A DNA stretch of 64,000 nucleotides from Bradyrhizobium erythrophlei (GTDB lineage Bacteria; Pseudomonadota; Alphaproteobacteria; Rhizobiales; Xanthobacteraceae). This document shows, in pieces, positions 26,161 through 35,748 of this stretch (its first letter is position 1; each line of letters begins with the position of its first letter). The stretch spans positions 7,225,001-7,289,000 of the forward strand of contig NZ_LT670818.1 in assembly GCF_900129505.1 (NCBI RefSeq). The letters run 5' to 3'. Both the position numbers and the translations under genes were made by a program. Under the pieces are notes generated by a model. The model was not told the origin of the DNA and did not search any database. It worked only from the letters and a program-made list of their open reading frames with translations.

Positions 26161-26772
26161 ATTTTGGCCTCCGACGCTCAGTTCACAAAACGATTGGACC
26201 AAGACCGATCATCAAATGTCGTAGCTTTCCGGCTACATTGGCGTAGTACACGGGAACATGCTGCGGCCGCCAAACGACGGTGGAAATCATTCGTTCGCAG
26301 AGGCCCGTTAACAGCATCGGTACAGCATTTGGTACTGCACGGCTAACCGCGACCGCACTTAAGTGCTGATTGCGCTCCGTTTTTCCCGCTCAGTCGGTCC
26401 AGTCCATCATGAGGAAGCTTGATCTAGGTCCAGCCAGCGAGAGCCAGCTAGATCTCCGATCCACACGTCAACGGCCGCTTCGCGCCAGAAGGGGTCATGT
26501 GTGGACGACGCCCGCGTTGCAAGAAGAATCTGACGTTCGGCTTGCGGTCGGGTGCAAGTCATGTGTCCGGCCTGTTTGCGCGGCACCATGACCGCTGGCC
26601 CTGATGTAGTCCGCGGATCGGGTCCCAATCATTCGCACGGGCTTTTACGCCCATGACCCAGAAGCGGGTTGTCCCAATCGACGGCTCGACCGTTTGGCAT
26701 CACGCCATCATCACCCTCGCAATTCGATTGTCTCGCTCTGCCGTCGCCTCACGCTCCCATTGCCAAGCCTCT
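26161..26772. other. Non-coding or degenerate stretch between the esterase and the IS remnants
   Basis: No open frame here has a convincing domain, ribosome site or length. The frame on the reverse strand at 26407-26628 contains segments that read like decayed repeat-derived sequence. Nothing can be assigned. Confidence 0.4.
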
Positions 26773-26922
26773 TCAGGCGGCTGCAGCAAGCTCCGGCGCT
26801 CGATAGTATCCTCCCTTGGCCATGATCGCCCAAGCGATGCGCGCCATCTTGTTGGCAACGGCAACGGCGACGAGCTTGGCCGGCTTCTTGGCCAGCAGCC
26901 TCATGACCCAGGGATGCTTTTG
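26773..26922 (-). pseudogene. IS110-like transposase C-terminal scrap
   Basis: The frame ending at 26773 reads KHPWVMRLLAKKPAKLVAVA, then ANKMARIAWAIMAKGGYYR. This resembles the C-terminus of IS110-family transposases (RKPxKLVAVALANKxARIAWAMM). It is joined directly to the interior of an IS481 transposase at about 26922, which marks a recombination junction. Confidence 0.65.
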
Positions 26923-27648
26923 CGGATGGCCGGGCTTGATGCGTTCGATGGCGATGCCGAGCCTGAGCCACCAGACCGAGAGCTTTGAGAGATTGAACAG
27001 GGCATTGGGACTGGCAAAGGGCACGCCATTGTCGGAGCGGATGGCAAGCCGCGCTCGCGGAACAGCCGTTCGAAGGCCGTGCAAGCGGTGTCTTCACGGG
27101 TCGAATCGAGCGCCTCGCATAACAGCAGGAAGCGCGAAGCATGGTCGGTGACGGTCAGCGGATAGCAGTACCGCCCATTGCCGAGCTTGAACTCGCCCTT
27201 GAAGTCGGCGCACCACAGATCAATGGGTCCAGTGCCCGCAGACAGCGGCGTGCCGCGCGCGCGGTGGCGCGGCCCGCCGGCGCGCTTGACCAGGCCATGG
27301 CGGTCGAGGACCGCATGGATGGTACTTTTGCCCGGAACCCGGATATCGCCGTCGAGCCTCCTGACCAGCAATTCCCGGATCTTGCGCGCGCCCCAGTGCG
27401 GCTTCTCGGCCTTGAGGCGGACAATCAGGCTCTCGATCTGCTCCGGCAGCTGGTTGGCATAGCGCACCGGCCGCCTCGAGCGATCGCTCAGGGCCTCAAG
27501 CCCGTGCTCCTTGTAGCGATCGAGAATCTTGTATCCGGTCTTGCGGGACACGCCGAATTCCCGGCACGTCCGTCATAGCCTCCCCGTCGAGCAGGCGGGC
27601 GACAAAGCGAAGGCGTTCTTCCATAACCGAACTCGCTTTCCACGGCAT
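26923..27648 (-). pseudogene. IS481-family transposase, frameshifted and 3'-truncated
   Basis: Reading starts at the ATG at 27646-27648 (PWKASSVMEERLRFVARLLDGEAMTD). After a two-base loss near 27570 it continues in another frame with SRKTGYKILDRYKEHGLEAL, ADFKGEFKLGNGRYCYPLTVTDHASRF (integrase-core DDE motif) and FERLFRERGLP. A second frameshift near 27045 moves to RSDNGVPFASPNALFNLSKLSVWWLRLGI. The final Glu-containing part is replaced by IS110 sequence. The 5' terminus with TGTAACCCATGTGTCCGG lies near 27683. The element is inactive. Confidence 0.85.
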
Positions 27649-27730
27649 CCACACCTCCCGCTTGCAAAAAAGCGAAAAGTGTAACCCATGTGTCCGGTAC
27701 GAAATGTCACCTATGTCTCGGGCCGCTCAC

Positions 27731-27760
27731 GACATTCCTTGATGGTGGCCATTTGAAGTG
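27731..27760 (+). repeat. Dispersed 30-base repeat, copy 1
   Basis: The 30 bases starting GACATTCCTTGATGGTGGCC match a second copy at 40071-40100 at 25 of 30 positions. It lies just outside the IS481 remnant and upstream of the amidase end. The two copies bracket the amidase-GS-ABC-MocR-PPOX block. Confidence 0.5.
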
Positions 27761-27839
27761 TGATCGGTCTTCATTCGACGACCTTTGACGGTGTCGAGTT
27801 GGGGCAAGATGTCCTAACGTGACTTGAATTGCCGCGGGG

Positions 27840-29282
27840 TCATTTGGCAATGGACCTGCGCCGCTCTATTGCGGCGGCGGCGCGGAGAACGTTCTCTTCT
27901 CCGCCCCACGGCCCAACAATCTGGACGCCGACAGGAAGTCCGGCCGCGGTGAAGCCGACCGGAACCGACGCCGCAGGCTGTCCCGTCATATTCCAGGGAA
28001 ACGTGTATGGACACCATCGCCAGTCGTCGTCGGCAAATCCTTCGGGAACATCGTACGCCACAGGCCACGCGGCAGTCGCAACGACTGGACAGACAAGCAG
28101 GTCGAAACGATTGAAGAACGCTCGCGACGCGGCGGTTATTTCGAGTCTCTGTTCCATCGCACGCTGATAGGCCGAAATAGTCACCTTCCGCCCGGCTTCC
28201 GCGGCCTTCAGGATAGTCGGGTCGAGCAATGACCGCTTCTCCACGGCGAAGCCGTCGAGCGTCGCTGCGCAACCGGCATCCCAGAATATCTGGAAGGGTT
28301 CGACGGGATCGACTGGCCATGCTGGATCTTCTGCAAGGACCCGGGCGCCGGCGCGGGTGAGCGGAGGTATCGCCTCGAGCACGAGTTCGTCGACCTCGCG
28401 ATCTTCCAGCGGAGCCTTGCAGCCCATGCGCGGAGAGATTGCCACGGCCAGCTCACGCAAATCAGGATCAGCCAAGTCGTCCGGCACGAAGAACGGGACG
28501 GGCCAGGCGAAAGGATCCCGTCGCTCCGGCCGACACATCACAGCCAACATCACGGCCGCATCCCGCACTGAACGCGACATCGGACCGACGACCGAATGGG
28601 GCATGTCGATATCTGGCGGGAAAGCCGGCACGCGGCCGAAGCCCGGTTTCAGTCCAAAGACGTTGGTAAGTGACGCCGGAATACGTATCGAACCGGCTCC
28701 GTCGCTCCCGACAGCGAGCGGGCCAAAGCCCATGGCAAGGGCAGCTGAAGCGCCTCCGGATGATCCTCCGGGTGTTTTCGTGAGATCATAAGGATTCAGA
28801 GTGACGCCATGCACTGCGCTCCGCGTTACAACCTTGCACCCAGAATCAGGAGTAGCGGTCTTGCCGAGAAGCACCGCGCCGGCTTCGCGCAAACGAGCAA
28901 CACACGGCGTGTCCTCAGCGCAGGGAGATAGCCCATCAAATGCAAGTGAGCCGCGCCTTCGCGGCCAGCCTGCTATGGATGATAGGTCCTTCACCGTGAC
29001 CGGAACGCCGTCCAGTGGAGAGAGCACGTTTCCAGCAGCATAACGTCGCTCAGCAGCCCGCGCCATTTCAAGCGTCTTCTCACGGTCGAGATGGACAATC
29101 GCATTAATTCGTGAATTGAGCCTTTCGATGCGATCCAATAGCGAACCGGCGACTTCGACCGGCGAGAGGTCACGATTGATGTAGGCTCTGGCGAGAGCGA
29201 GCGCGTCGAGAAAGGCGATTTCATCGTCTTCGTGAGTCGCACAAAGAGCCCCGAGAGCGCCCACTGTTTCCGTCTTTGCCAT
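27840..29282 (-). CDS. Amidase signature-family amidase
   Basis: The ATG at 29280-29282 shares a base with the stop codon of the glutamine-synthetase-like gene (TGATG), so translation is coupled. The 480 residues carry the amidase signature triad. The Lys is in GVPVTVKDLSSIAGWP (about residues 92-107), the cis-Ser in TPGGSSGGASAALAMGFGPL (about 172-191), and the nucleophile Ser in GSDGAGSIRIPASLTNVFGLKP. The C-terminus VPVGFTAAGLPVGVQIVGPWGGE is family-typical. The enzyme hydrolyses an amide to acid plus ammonia or amine. In this operon it could release a product from, or prepare, a gamma-glutamylated compound. Confidence 0.94.
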   Translation of the reverse strand: MAKTETVGALGALCATHEDDEIAFLDALALARAYINRDLSPVEVAGSLLDRIERLNSRINAIVHLDREKTLEMARAAERRYAAGNVLSPLDGVPVTVKDLSSIAGWPRRRGSLAFDGLSPCAEDTPCVARLREAGAVLLGKTATPDSGCKVVTRSAVHGVTLNPYDLTKTPGGSSGGASAALAMGFGPLAVGSDGAGSIRIPASLTNVFGLKPGFGRVPAFPPDIDMPHSVVGPMSRSVRDAAVMLAVMCRPERRDPFAWPVPFFVPDDLADPDLRELAVAISPRMGCKAPLEDREVDELVLEAIPPLTRAGARVLAEDPAWPVDPVEPFQIFWDAGCAATLDGFAVEKRSLLDPTILKAAEAGRKVTISAYQRAMEQRLEITAASRAFFNRFDLLVCPVVATAAWPVAYDVPEGFADDDWRWCPYTFPWNMTGQPAASVPVGFTAAGLPVGVQIVGPWGGEENVLRAAAAIERRRSIAK

Positions 29283-30667
29283 CAATAGAGCTCAAAATAC
29301 TCGTTTATTTCCGCGGGCGGGATTTCATCTCTTAGGCGCGCCACCTCCTGCCGCTTCATCGAAAGGTACACCTTCACGAATTCCTCACCCAGCATTTCCC
29401 GGAGCGCGGTATCAGATTCAAATGCGTCGAGAGCATCGTGCATTTCGGTCGGAAGCTTGGCGTAGCGGTCGTCGTCTTCCTTGGGACCGGTGCCGGCCGG
29501 CATCAATTGCCGTTGCTGCTCGATGCCGAGCAACCCCGCTGCTATCGTCGTGGCGGCCACAAGATAAGGATTTGACATGGCCGATGGGACACGGACCTCC
29601 ATGTGAGTCGATTGGTCACGGCTTGCCTTTACCCGAACGCTGGCGGAACGGTCCTGTACGCCCCAGGAAACATTCGATGGCGCGTAGGTCTTGGGACGAA
29701 TCCGGCGATAGCAGTTAGGCGTGGGATTCCAAACCGCCATCGCCGCGGGCATATGATCCAGCACCCCTTGAATGAAGCGTTTAAACGTCTCCGACATTCC
29801 GTTCTCATCTTCGGGATCGAGGAAAGCGTTCGATCCCGTTTTGCTATCGAGGAGCGAGATATGGAAATGCGAGCAACTTCCCGATAACCCCTTGTAAGGC
29901 TTGGTCATGAACGTCGCGAGCAAACCGTGTTTGATAAGATATTCCTTGACGGTACCCTTGAACACGAAAGCCCGGTCGGAAGCGGCAACACCGTCAAGTG
30001 CACCGTAATTGATCTCGACCTGACCTGGTCCGTGCTCGACATTGTAAGTGATGATATCGATACCCTGACTCTGCAGAACGCGAATGAGGTCGTCGATCGC
30101 CGGCACGTGATGAGTGCGAGACGTCACGAAGATCGGTTGTCCTCCGAATATGGGCTCGCGGGTCTTTGCATCGACAACATAGAACTCGTATTCGTGGCCT
30201 ATTTTTGCGGTGTAACCGAGCGCCGCCGCAAGGGAGAGCATCTTCTTGAGCAGAAGACGCGGCGAGGCCATTTGAAGCCGTCCGTCGTACCACATCGTAT
30301 CGCAAATCACGCGGCCGGTTTTCTCCAGCCAGGGCACCGGCGTCAGTGTGTCCTGGTCAACAACCATGACGCAGTCCTGGTAGTTCATTTCTTCATTGTA
30401 GCCGGAATCGCGCACAGGAATCGAATAACTGTCGAGAGCGACGGCGCCGCCATAGAGGTTCAGGCCTGATTTCATATATCCGGCTATATGACCAACCGGG
30501 ATCGTCTTTCCGCGGCTGAGACCAGCCATGTCCGGCAACTCAAAGCGGACGAACTCGAAGCCGCTGGATTTAACCTTTTCGACAAACGCATTTGCTTCCT
30601 CCGGCGAGGATAGCGCGAGTGTCGGCATCGCGTGATCGTGAGGTCCTTCTTCGACGACTTTCAGCAT
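29282..30667 (-). CDS. Glutamine synthetase-family ligase (gamma-glutamyl-amine synthetase type)
   Basis: The protein is 461 residues. The catalytic domain shows GHEYEFYVVDA (metal Glu residues), YNVEHGPGQVEINYG, GSCSHFHISLLDSKTG (in place of GSGMHxHxS), NPTPNCYRRIRP and DRSASVRVKASRD. The N-terminal beta-grasp holds FVRFELPDMAGLSRGKTIP. It lacks the adenylylation Tyr motif of housekeeping GlnA and resembles PuuA/GlnT-type enzymes that join glutamate to amines such as putrescine, ethanolamine or methylamine. The amidase and glutamine amidotransferase beside it fit a gamma-glutamyl pathway. The amine partner is unknown. Confidence 0.92.
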   Translation of the reverse strand: MLKVVEEGPHDHAMPTLALSSPEEANAFVEKVKSSGFEFVRFELPDMAGLSRGKTIPVGHIAGYMKSGLNLYGGAVALDSYSIPVRDSGYNEEMNYQDCVMVVDQDTLTPVPWLEKTGRVICDTMWYDGRLQMASPRLLLKKMLSLAAALGYTAKIGHEYEFYVVDAKTREPIFGGQPIFVTSRTHHVPAIDDLIRVLQSQGIDIITYNVEHGPGQVEINYGALDGVAASDRAFVFKGTVKEYLIKHGLLATFMTKPYKGLSGSCSHFHISLLDSKTGSNAFLDPEDENGMSETFKRFIQGVLDHMPAAMAVWNPTPNCYRRIRPKTYAPSNVSWGVQDRSASVRVKASRDQSTHMEVRVPSAMSNPYLVAATTIAAGLLGIEQQRQLMPAGTGPKEDDDRYAKLPTEMHDALDAFESDTALREMLGEEFVKVYLSMKRQEVARLRDEIPPAEINEYFELY

Positions 30668-30701
30668 GGCTAAACTCCGTATCAGTCTGTCTTCTTCGAC
30701 G

Positions 30702-31439
30702 TTATTTGTGAACCGTCGCGACCATGTCCTTCATGACCGCGAATAGATTTTGGCTGAGCAGCTCGGCGGAACCGCGAAAGTCAGGCAACCGCCGTGCGAC
30801 GACGTCCCCTAGCCTGTCAGCTTCTTCCTCGCCGAGAGCCTGGATCAGACTCGCCTTGTAGGCAGGAATACGCTCCCAGTCGCCGACGGTCGTCGAAACG
30901 ATCTCGCAATGATACTGAAAGCCGTAGGCATGGGGACCCCAGCGCATCGCCTGCACCGCGCAGGCTCCATTGGACGCGAGAACGACAGCGTCTTGCGGCA
31001 GCCGAGAAACTTCCGCGCCATGCCACTGGAAGGTATCAAAGCGCCGGTCGAAACAGGCGAGGAGCGCGTCCTGCCGACCGATCGCGGTAAGCTCGACTTC
31101 GGCGATCCCAACTTCGGGGCGCGACATCATCGTAACTTTGCCGCCGAGAGCTTCCGCAAGCAGTTGGTGGCCGAGGCAAATACCAAGATAGGGCCGCCTC
31201 AGCTCGACCACCCACCGGTGTATCGCGGCCTTTTCCGGCACCAGCCATGGATGGATATCCTCCTGCCAGACATCCATCGGCCCGCCCATCACGACCAGCA
31301 GATCATAAGGCAACAGATCGGGAATCCGGTCACCTTCGTCGAGTTCGATCTGCTTCAGAGAATGGCCGCCTCGCGACCACAGCTCCCGGAATACTCCAGG
31401 ATGCTCGACGGCGACGTGCTGAAAAACCAAAATGCGCAT
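30702..31439 (-). CDS. Class I glutamine amidotransferase-like protein
   Basis: The ATG at 31437-31439 gives 245 residues; an upstream GTG at 31454 is less likely. The domain shows LVVMGGPMDVWQED, the nucleophile elbow LGICLGHQLLAEALGG (Cys about residue 91) and FQYHCEI for the catalytic His and Glu. It resembles GMP-synthase-like GATases of unknown role rather than PuuD-type gamma-glutamyl hydrolases, although either could cleave a gamma-glutamyl bond. It precedes the glutamine-synthetase-like gene by 34 bases. Confidence 0.92.
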   Translation of the reverse strand: MRILVFQHVAVEHPGVFRELWSRGGHSLKQIELDEGDRIPDLLPYDLLVVMGGPMDVWQEDIHPWLVPEKAAIHRWVVELRRPYLGICLGHQLLAEALGGKVTMMSRPEVGIAEVELTAIGRQDALLACFDRRFDTFQWHGAEVSRLPQDAVVLASNGACAVQAMRWGPHAYGFQYHCEIVSTTVGDWERIPAYKASLIQALGEEEADRLGDVVARRLPDFRGSAELLSQNLFAVMKDMVATVHK

Positions 31440-31625
31440 GACTGCTGTCACCATCCTGTACAGATGGTCGACCGATGGTTAGTGGTCGGGCGCCAATCGG
31501 TTGTAGCGTTCTTTACTGCTCTCATCGTTTCCATCATCCTGATCTTGACCTCGGTGCCAGCGGGTTGAAAGGCCGTCTTGAATGTTTGAGGAAAAGCCAT
31601 CATCGCTGAACGCCTTTGCTTGCTT

Positions 31626-32759
31626 TCAACCCAGTCGGACGCCGGAGACGGCATCGAAAGCCAGGAGGCCTCGATCGACCAGGTCAAGTCCCACCACATC
31701 GCCGGCACCATATCGACCAGCGACATCGGTATCGACAATCAGGCGCATCTCAGACCCCTCGTTTATGACCGTTACCATTGATTTCAGGCCGAGCGGTTCG
31801 ATGTCGAAAACTCTGGCCTTGATCGGCGCTTCTTCTGGCGGCAACAATTTCAAATGCTCCGGGCGAATGCCGATCTCGAATGGGCCGCCGGCTTTGGGAA
31901 GCGCATTTCGCAGTTTTGTCAGCCCGGCGAACGACGCTCCGGCAACCCGGATCGACCCGAGGATTCCGGGTTCATAAAATGCCTTCAGCAGATTGATTTC
32001 CGGCGAGCCGACAAATCTCGCCACCTCCCGGTCCGCGGGATCATCATACAGCAATTGAGCCGTCGCGATCTGCACGATGTGACCGGCCCGCAACATGACG
32101 ACGGTATCGGCGACCGCCATCGCTTCGGCGAAGTCCGGCGTGGCGAGTAGGAATGTCGCACCAAGATCGCGCTGCAATCGCTTGAGCTCGGCGCGCAATT
32201 CGATACGCAACATCGCGTCAAGACTGGACAAGGGCTCGTCCAGCAGGAAAAGAGCCGGCTTGCGGATCAGCGCTCGTCCCAATGCTACCCGCTGCCGCTC
32301 TCCGCCGCTCATGGTTTTGGGCAGGCGATTGAGCACGTGAGCTATCCGCAACCTGCTCGAGACTTCCGCTACCCGCTGCTCGATCTCTGCCTTCGCCGTG
32401 CCGCGAATGGTCAGTGAGCTGGCGATGTTGGCAAATCCTGTCTTGTTCGGGTAAAGGGCGAGGTTGTCGAAGATCATCGCGATATCTCGATCCTTCGGCT
32501 CGCACTCCGTCACATCGCGCCCGCGCATCAGAACTCGGCCGGCATTCGGTCGGTCGACACCCGCGATCAAGCGAAGTGTGGTGGTCTTGCCAGCACCTGC
32601 CGATCCCAGCAGAACCGTCACCCCCCCCTCGGGAATCGCAAAACCGAGATCGCAGAGGGCTGCCTTGTCTCCAAAGGCTTTGCAAAGTCCGCGGACTTCG
32701 AGCGCCGCTGGAGCGAGCATGGAGTCGATGCGCAAGGGCTTCAAACCGGGCTCCCTCAA
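31626..32759 (-). CDS. ABC transporter ATP-binding protein (MalK/UgpC type), intact signature
   Basis: The frame starts at a TTG at 32757-32759 that overlaps the previous stop (TTGA); an ATG at 32720 is the alternative. It is up to 377 residues. Walker A is LLGSAGAGKTT, the signature TMSGGERQRVALGRAL, Walker B LFLLDEPLSSLDAM, and a TOBE/OB regulatory domain follows from about residue 250 (FEIGIRPEHLKLL). It is the fifth gene of the importer operon and should pair with the ATPase encoded just upstream. Confidence 0.92.
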   Translation of the reverse strand: MREPGLKPLRIDSMLAPAALEVRGLCKAFGDKAALCDLGFAIPEGGVTVLLGSAGAGKTTTLRLIAGVDRPNAGRVLMRGRDVTECEPKDRDIAMIFDNLALYPNKTGFANIASSLTIRGTAKAEIEQRVAEVSSRLRIAHVLNRLPKTMSGGERQRVALGRALIRKPALFLLDEPLSSLDAMLRIELRAELKRLQRDLGATFLLATPDFAEAMAVADTVVMLRAGHIVQIATAQLLYDDPADREVARFVGSPEINLLKAFYEPGILGSIRVAGASFAGLTKLRNALPKAGGPFEIGIRPEHLKLLPPEEAPIKARVFDIEPLGLKSMVTVINEGSEMRLIVDTDVAGRYGAGDVVGLDLVDRGLLAFDAVSGVRLG

Positions 32760-33853
32760 GACGCAAGCCGGCGACCAGTTTCGCCGCTGAAGAAAACGAA
32801 CGACGAGGGGTCAGCCAAGAGGCTGATGTCGGCACCTTCCTCGGGCCGCTCGGCGGTAGGGACAACGGCCTTGAGCGAGACGGTGCCGGCTTCAACGGTC
32901 ACGACGGCTTCCGGTCCACGCGGCTCAACAACCGCTACCTTTCCGCAGATCGTGGCGTTGTTGGCAGCCGCGAGCGTCAGCGATTCCGGTCTCAAGCCAA
33001 GAATGATCGGCTGACCGACGTAATCGGTGGCGAGCGCCTCGCTCGAAGGAAGCCGGATAAAAAGCCCGTCACGCCGGAAACCCAACGACGTGCCGTCTCC
33101 AATAATCTCGCCACGAAGGAGATTCATCGGTGGTGAGCCCATGAACCCCGCGACGAAGACGTGATCCGGCTTCTTGCAGATAACCGATGTCCGCTCGATT
33201 TGCTGCAGCTTTCCGGCATTCATCACCGCAATTCGGTCCGCCAGGGATAGCGCCTCGATCTGATCGTGGGTCACATAGATGATTGTGAGCCCAATCTCCG
33301 ACTGCAAACGCCTCAGCTCGCGGCGCATTGCGAGGCGCGCCGACGCCTCCAGGTTCGACAAGGGCTCGTCGAGCAACAGGATGGCCGGCTTGGTTACCAG
33401 CGTCCGTCCGATCGCCACTCTCTGCAGCTCGGAGCCGCCGAGCTCGGTAGCCGATAGGTTGAGGCTATTCCGCATGTCCAGCAATTCGGCAACGTCGTGA
33501 ACTGCCTTAGCGATCTCCGCCTTGGGTCGACCACGAATGACCAGACCGAACGCTAGATTTTCGAACACCGTCATGTGGGTAAAAACAGCGTAGTCCTGAA
33601 ACACCAGACCCACATTGCGCTTGCCGGGAGGAATACCGATGACCGAACGGCCGTCGATTCGGATATCGCCCGAGGTTGGCTGCTCCAGGCCGACGATCAT
33701 ATTGAGCGTTGTCGATTTGCCGCAACCGGAGGGCCCGAGCAGGGCGACGGTTTCGCCGGCCTCGACCGCGAAGTCGACGCCGTCCACAGCCACGAAGGAC
33801 TCATTGCCAAACAGCTTTCGCAGGTTGACGATCTCAACCTTGGGGACGGTCAT
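32756..33853 (-). CDS. ABC transporter ATP-binding protein (MalK/UgpC type), altered signature motif
   Basis: The 365-residue protein has Walker A LLGPSGCGKSTT, Q-loop VFQDYAVFTHM, Walker B ILLDEPLSNLEASA, His switch YVTHDQIEALSLADRI and a C-terminal TOBE domain. The signature reads ELGGSELQRVAIGR instead of LSGGQQQRVAIGR, so the Ser and a Gly are exchanged. With the intact partner encoded downstream, this suggests an asymmetric ATPase heterodimer. Its ATG overlaps the permease stop by four bases. Confidence 0.93.
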   Translation of the reverse strand: MTVPKVEIVNLRKLFGNESFVAVDGVDFAVEAGETVALLGPSGCGKSTTLNMIVGLEQPTSGDIRIDGRSVIGIPPGKRNVGLVFQDYAVFTHMTVFENLAFGLVIRGRPKAEIAKAVHDVAELLDMRNSLNLSATELGGSELQRVAIGRTLVTKPAILLLDEPLSNLEASARLAMRRELRRLQSEIGLTIIYVTHDQIEALSLADRIAVMNAGKLQQIERTSVICKKPDHVFVAGFMGSPPMNLLRGEIIGDGTSLGFRRDGLFIRLPSSEALATDYVGQPIILGLRPESLTLAAANNATICGKVAVVEPRGPEAVVTVEAGTVSLKAVVPTAERPEEGADISLLADPSSFVFFSGETGRRLAS

Positions 33854-34710
33854 CGCTTCACCGCGCCAAACGTCATTCCCCGAGCCAGATGCGACTGGAT
33901 GAGCAGGCCGGCCAGGATCAGAGGAATCATCGCCAGAACGGCAAGCGCCGCCTGAACACCGTAGAGCGTGCCCGCCGTCGCGGTGACGTATCGAGCGAGT
34001 TGAACCGGGATCGTCGTCACGTTGGAGTAGGACAGAACCAGCGCGAACATGAATTCCGACCAGTTCAAAATGAAGACAAACAAGGTCGTCGCCAACAGGC
34101 CGCCGCGAATGAGTGGAATGGTGACAAAAACATGCGCCATCAGCCGAGACCGCCCGTCAATCATGGCCGCCTCTTCGATTTCACGAGGCAGGTCATCGAC
34201 GAAGCTTTTCAGCATCCAGGTCGAAAACGGCAGCGTACCAGCAACGTAGATCGCGATCAGCCCCCGGTACGTATCGATCAATCCCACGTTCGAGTAGATT
34301 ATGACGAACGGCACCGCAATCGCCGCCGGAGGAAACATCCGTCCCGACAGGATAATCAAAGGCGTCGCCTTTCCCCCATTCGCGTACCGGGATATGCCGA
34401 TAGCCGCGAAGAGGCCTATCGTCACGGATAGCGCCGTTCCGACAACCGAGGCCAGAAGGGAGCCGAACACTGAATTTGTTGCGGCTTGGCTTACGCCGCC
34501 GACGCCATAGGCGCGGATCGCGTCCGGGTCGAACAGCGTCTTGAAATTGACCAGGGTGGGATGCGATGGAAGCCAGATCGCCGGCGAGGCGTTCCAATCC
34601 GTCGGCGGCTTAATCGAGGTCATGACGATCCAGAATACCGGAAAAAGACTGACGATCAATGCGCCGAACAATACAAATGCTAGCGGCCAAGTGAGCTTGC
34701 GTCCCGTCAT
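33850..34710 (-). CDS. ABC transporter permease (MalG-type)
   Basis: The 286-residue membrane protein has about six helices. Its binding-protein-dependent transport motif is FSTWMLKSFVDDLPREIEEAAMIDGRSRLMAHVFVTIPLIRGGL (EAA loop around residue 170). The N-terminus shows LTWPLAFVLFGALIVSLFPVFWIVMTSIK, common to MalG-like permeases. It is coupled by four-base overlaps to genes on both sides. Confidence 0.94.
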   Translation of the reverse strand: MTGRKLTWPLAFVLFGALIVSLFPVFWIVMTSIKPPTDWNASPAIWLPSHPTLVNFKTLFDPDAIRAYGVGGVSQAATNSVFGSLLASVVGTALSVTIGLFAAIGISRYANGGKATPLIILSGRMFPPAAIAVPFVIIYSNVGLIDTYRGLIAIYVAGTLPFSTWMLKSFVDDLPREIEEAAMIDGRSRLMAHVFVTIPLIRGGLLATTLFVFILNWSEFMFALVLSYSNVTTIPVQLARYVTATAGTLYGVQAALAVLAMIPLILAGLLIQSHLARGMTFGAVKR

Positions 34711-35684
34711 CGCCTCACCTCCAGCAGTTGGTTGCGGATCGGCGCAAGCAATAAGTGGATCAAGACAAGGGTACCGAGAAGAACGAGAAAGGCCGCAGCG
34801 GCACCGTAGGCAAGTTGAAAGTCCGCGAACGCGAGCTTGTAGATGTAGAGGCTAATGGTCTCGGTCGACGTTCCCGGTCCACCGCGTGTCAGCATGAACA
34901 CCTCGTCGAACAGTTTTACGATTTCCATCGTGCGTATGACAAAAGCAACGATGATGACCGGCTTGAGCATAGGCAGCACGATCCGCCAGAATACCTGACG
35001 CGGCGTGGCCCCGAGGATTACCGCGGCACGCACTGGATTTTCCGGTATTGCATTCAGCCCGGATAGCAGGATCAGAAAGAACAGCGGTGTCCAATGCCAG
35101 ACTTCCGTGATGATGACCGCCGAGATGGCGAGCGGCGCGCTCCTGAACCATTGCGGCCCTGCCCCTGATCCAAAGACAAGCATCAACAATTGATTGATCG
35201 GGCCGTTCGACTGGAACAGCATCCAGAAGGTATAGCCGACCACAACGGGAAGGATCATCATCGGCGTCAGAAAGGCTGAAAACAGGATTGCCTTGCCCCT
35301 GAATTCGCGAAGAAACAACACCGCCAACGAAAGACCCAATACGAATTCCAACGCCAAGCAGACCGTCGAGATAAGTAAGGTGCGCACGACCGCCTCAACG
35401 AACCTCGTGTCGTAAACCAGCAGTTCCTTGTAGTTGTCGAGTCCCACGAGCGTCGCCTGCCATAACGAGCCGTGGGTTGGCGTCCAGTCGGTGAAGCTCA
35501 TGTAAAAGGCGACAGCAAGCGGAACGACCAGCACTAATAGCGAGACAATCTGGCCGGGAAGCATCAAAAGCTGTCCAAGCCGGTTGCTAGGCAGGCTGCC
35601 GCGCGCCGAGGTAACCTCCTGCACGTCCTCTCGCGTGAGGTCGGAACTGCCCGATGCTACCCGCAACTCGCTCAATTCGTTCAC
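34707..35684 (-). CDS. ABC transporter permease (MalF/UgpA-type)
   Basis: The frame begins at a GTG at 35682-35684 (325 residues). After a charged 30-residue leader, the membrane part starts with LLMLPGQIVSLLVLVVPLAVAFYMSFTDW. The EAA loop reads NPVRAAVILGATPRQVFWRIVLPMLKPVIIVAFV. About six helices are present. It forms the pore with the MalG-type partner and lies 64 bases after the solute-binding protein gene. Confidence 0.93.
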   Translation of the reverse strand: MNELSELRVASGSSDLTREDVQEVTSARGSLPSNRLGQLLMLPGQIVSLLVLVVPLAVAFYMSFTDWTPTHGSLWQATLVGLDNYKELLVYDTRFVEAVVRTLLISTVCLALEFVLGLSLAVLFLREFRGKAILFSAFLTPMMILPVVVGYTFWMLFQSNGPINQLLMLVFGSGAGPQWFRSAPLAISAVIITEVWHWTPLFFLILLSGLNAIPENPVRAAVILGATPRQVFWRIVLPMLKPVIIVAFVIRTMEIVKLFDEVFMLTRGGPGTSTETISLYIYKLAFADFQLAYGAAAAFLVLLGTLVLIHLLLAPIRNQLLEVRR

Positions 35685-35748
35685 CGTGGCGGATCCGGGT
35701 AACGTTCACCGGCGCAAAACGGCACCGGTGAACGTTGTTGATGAAAAC

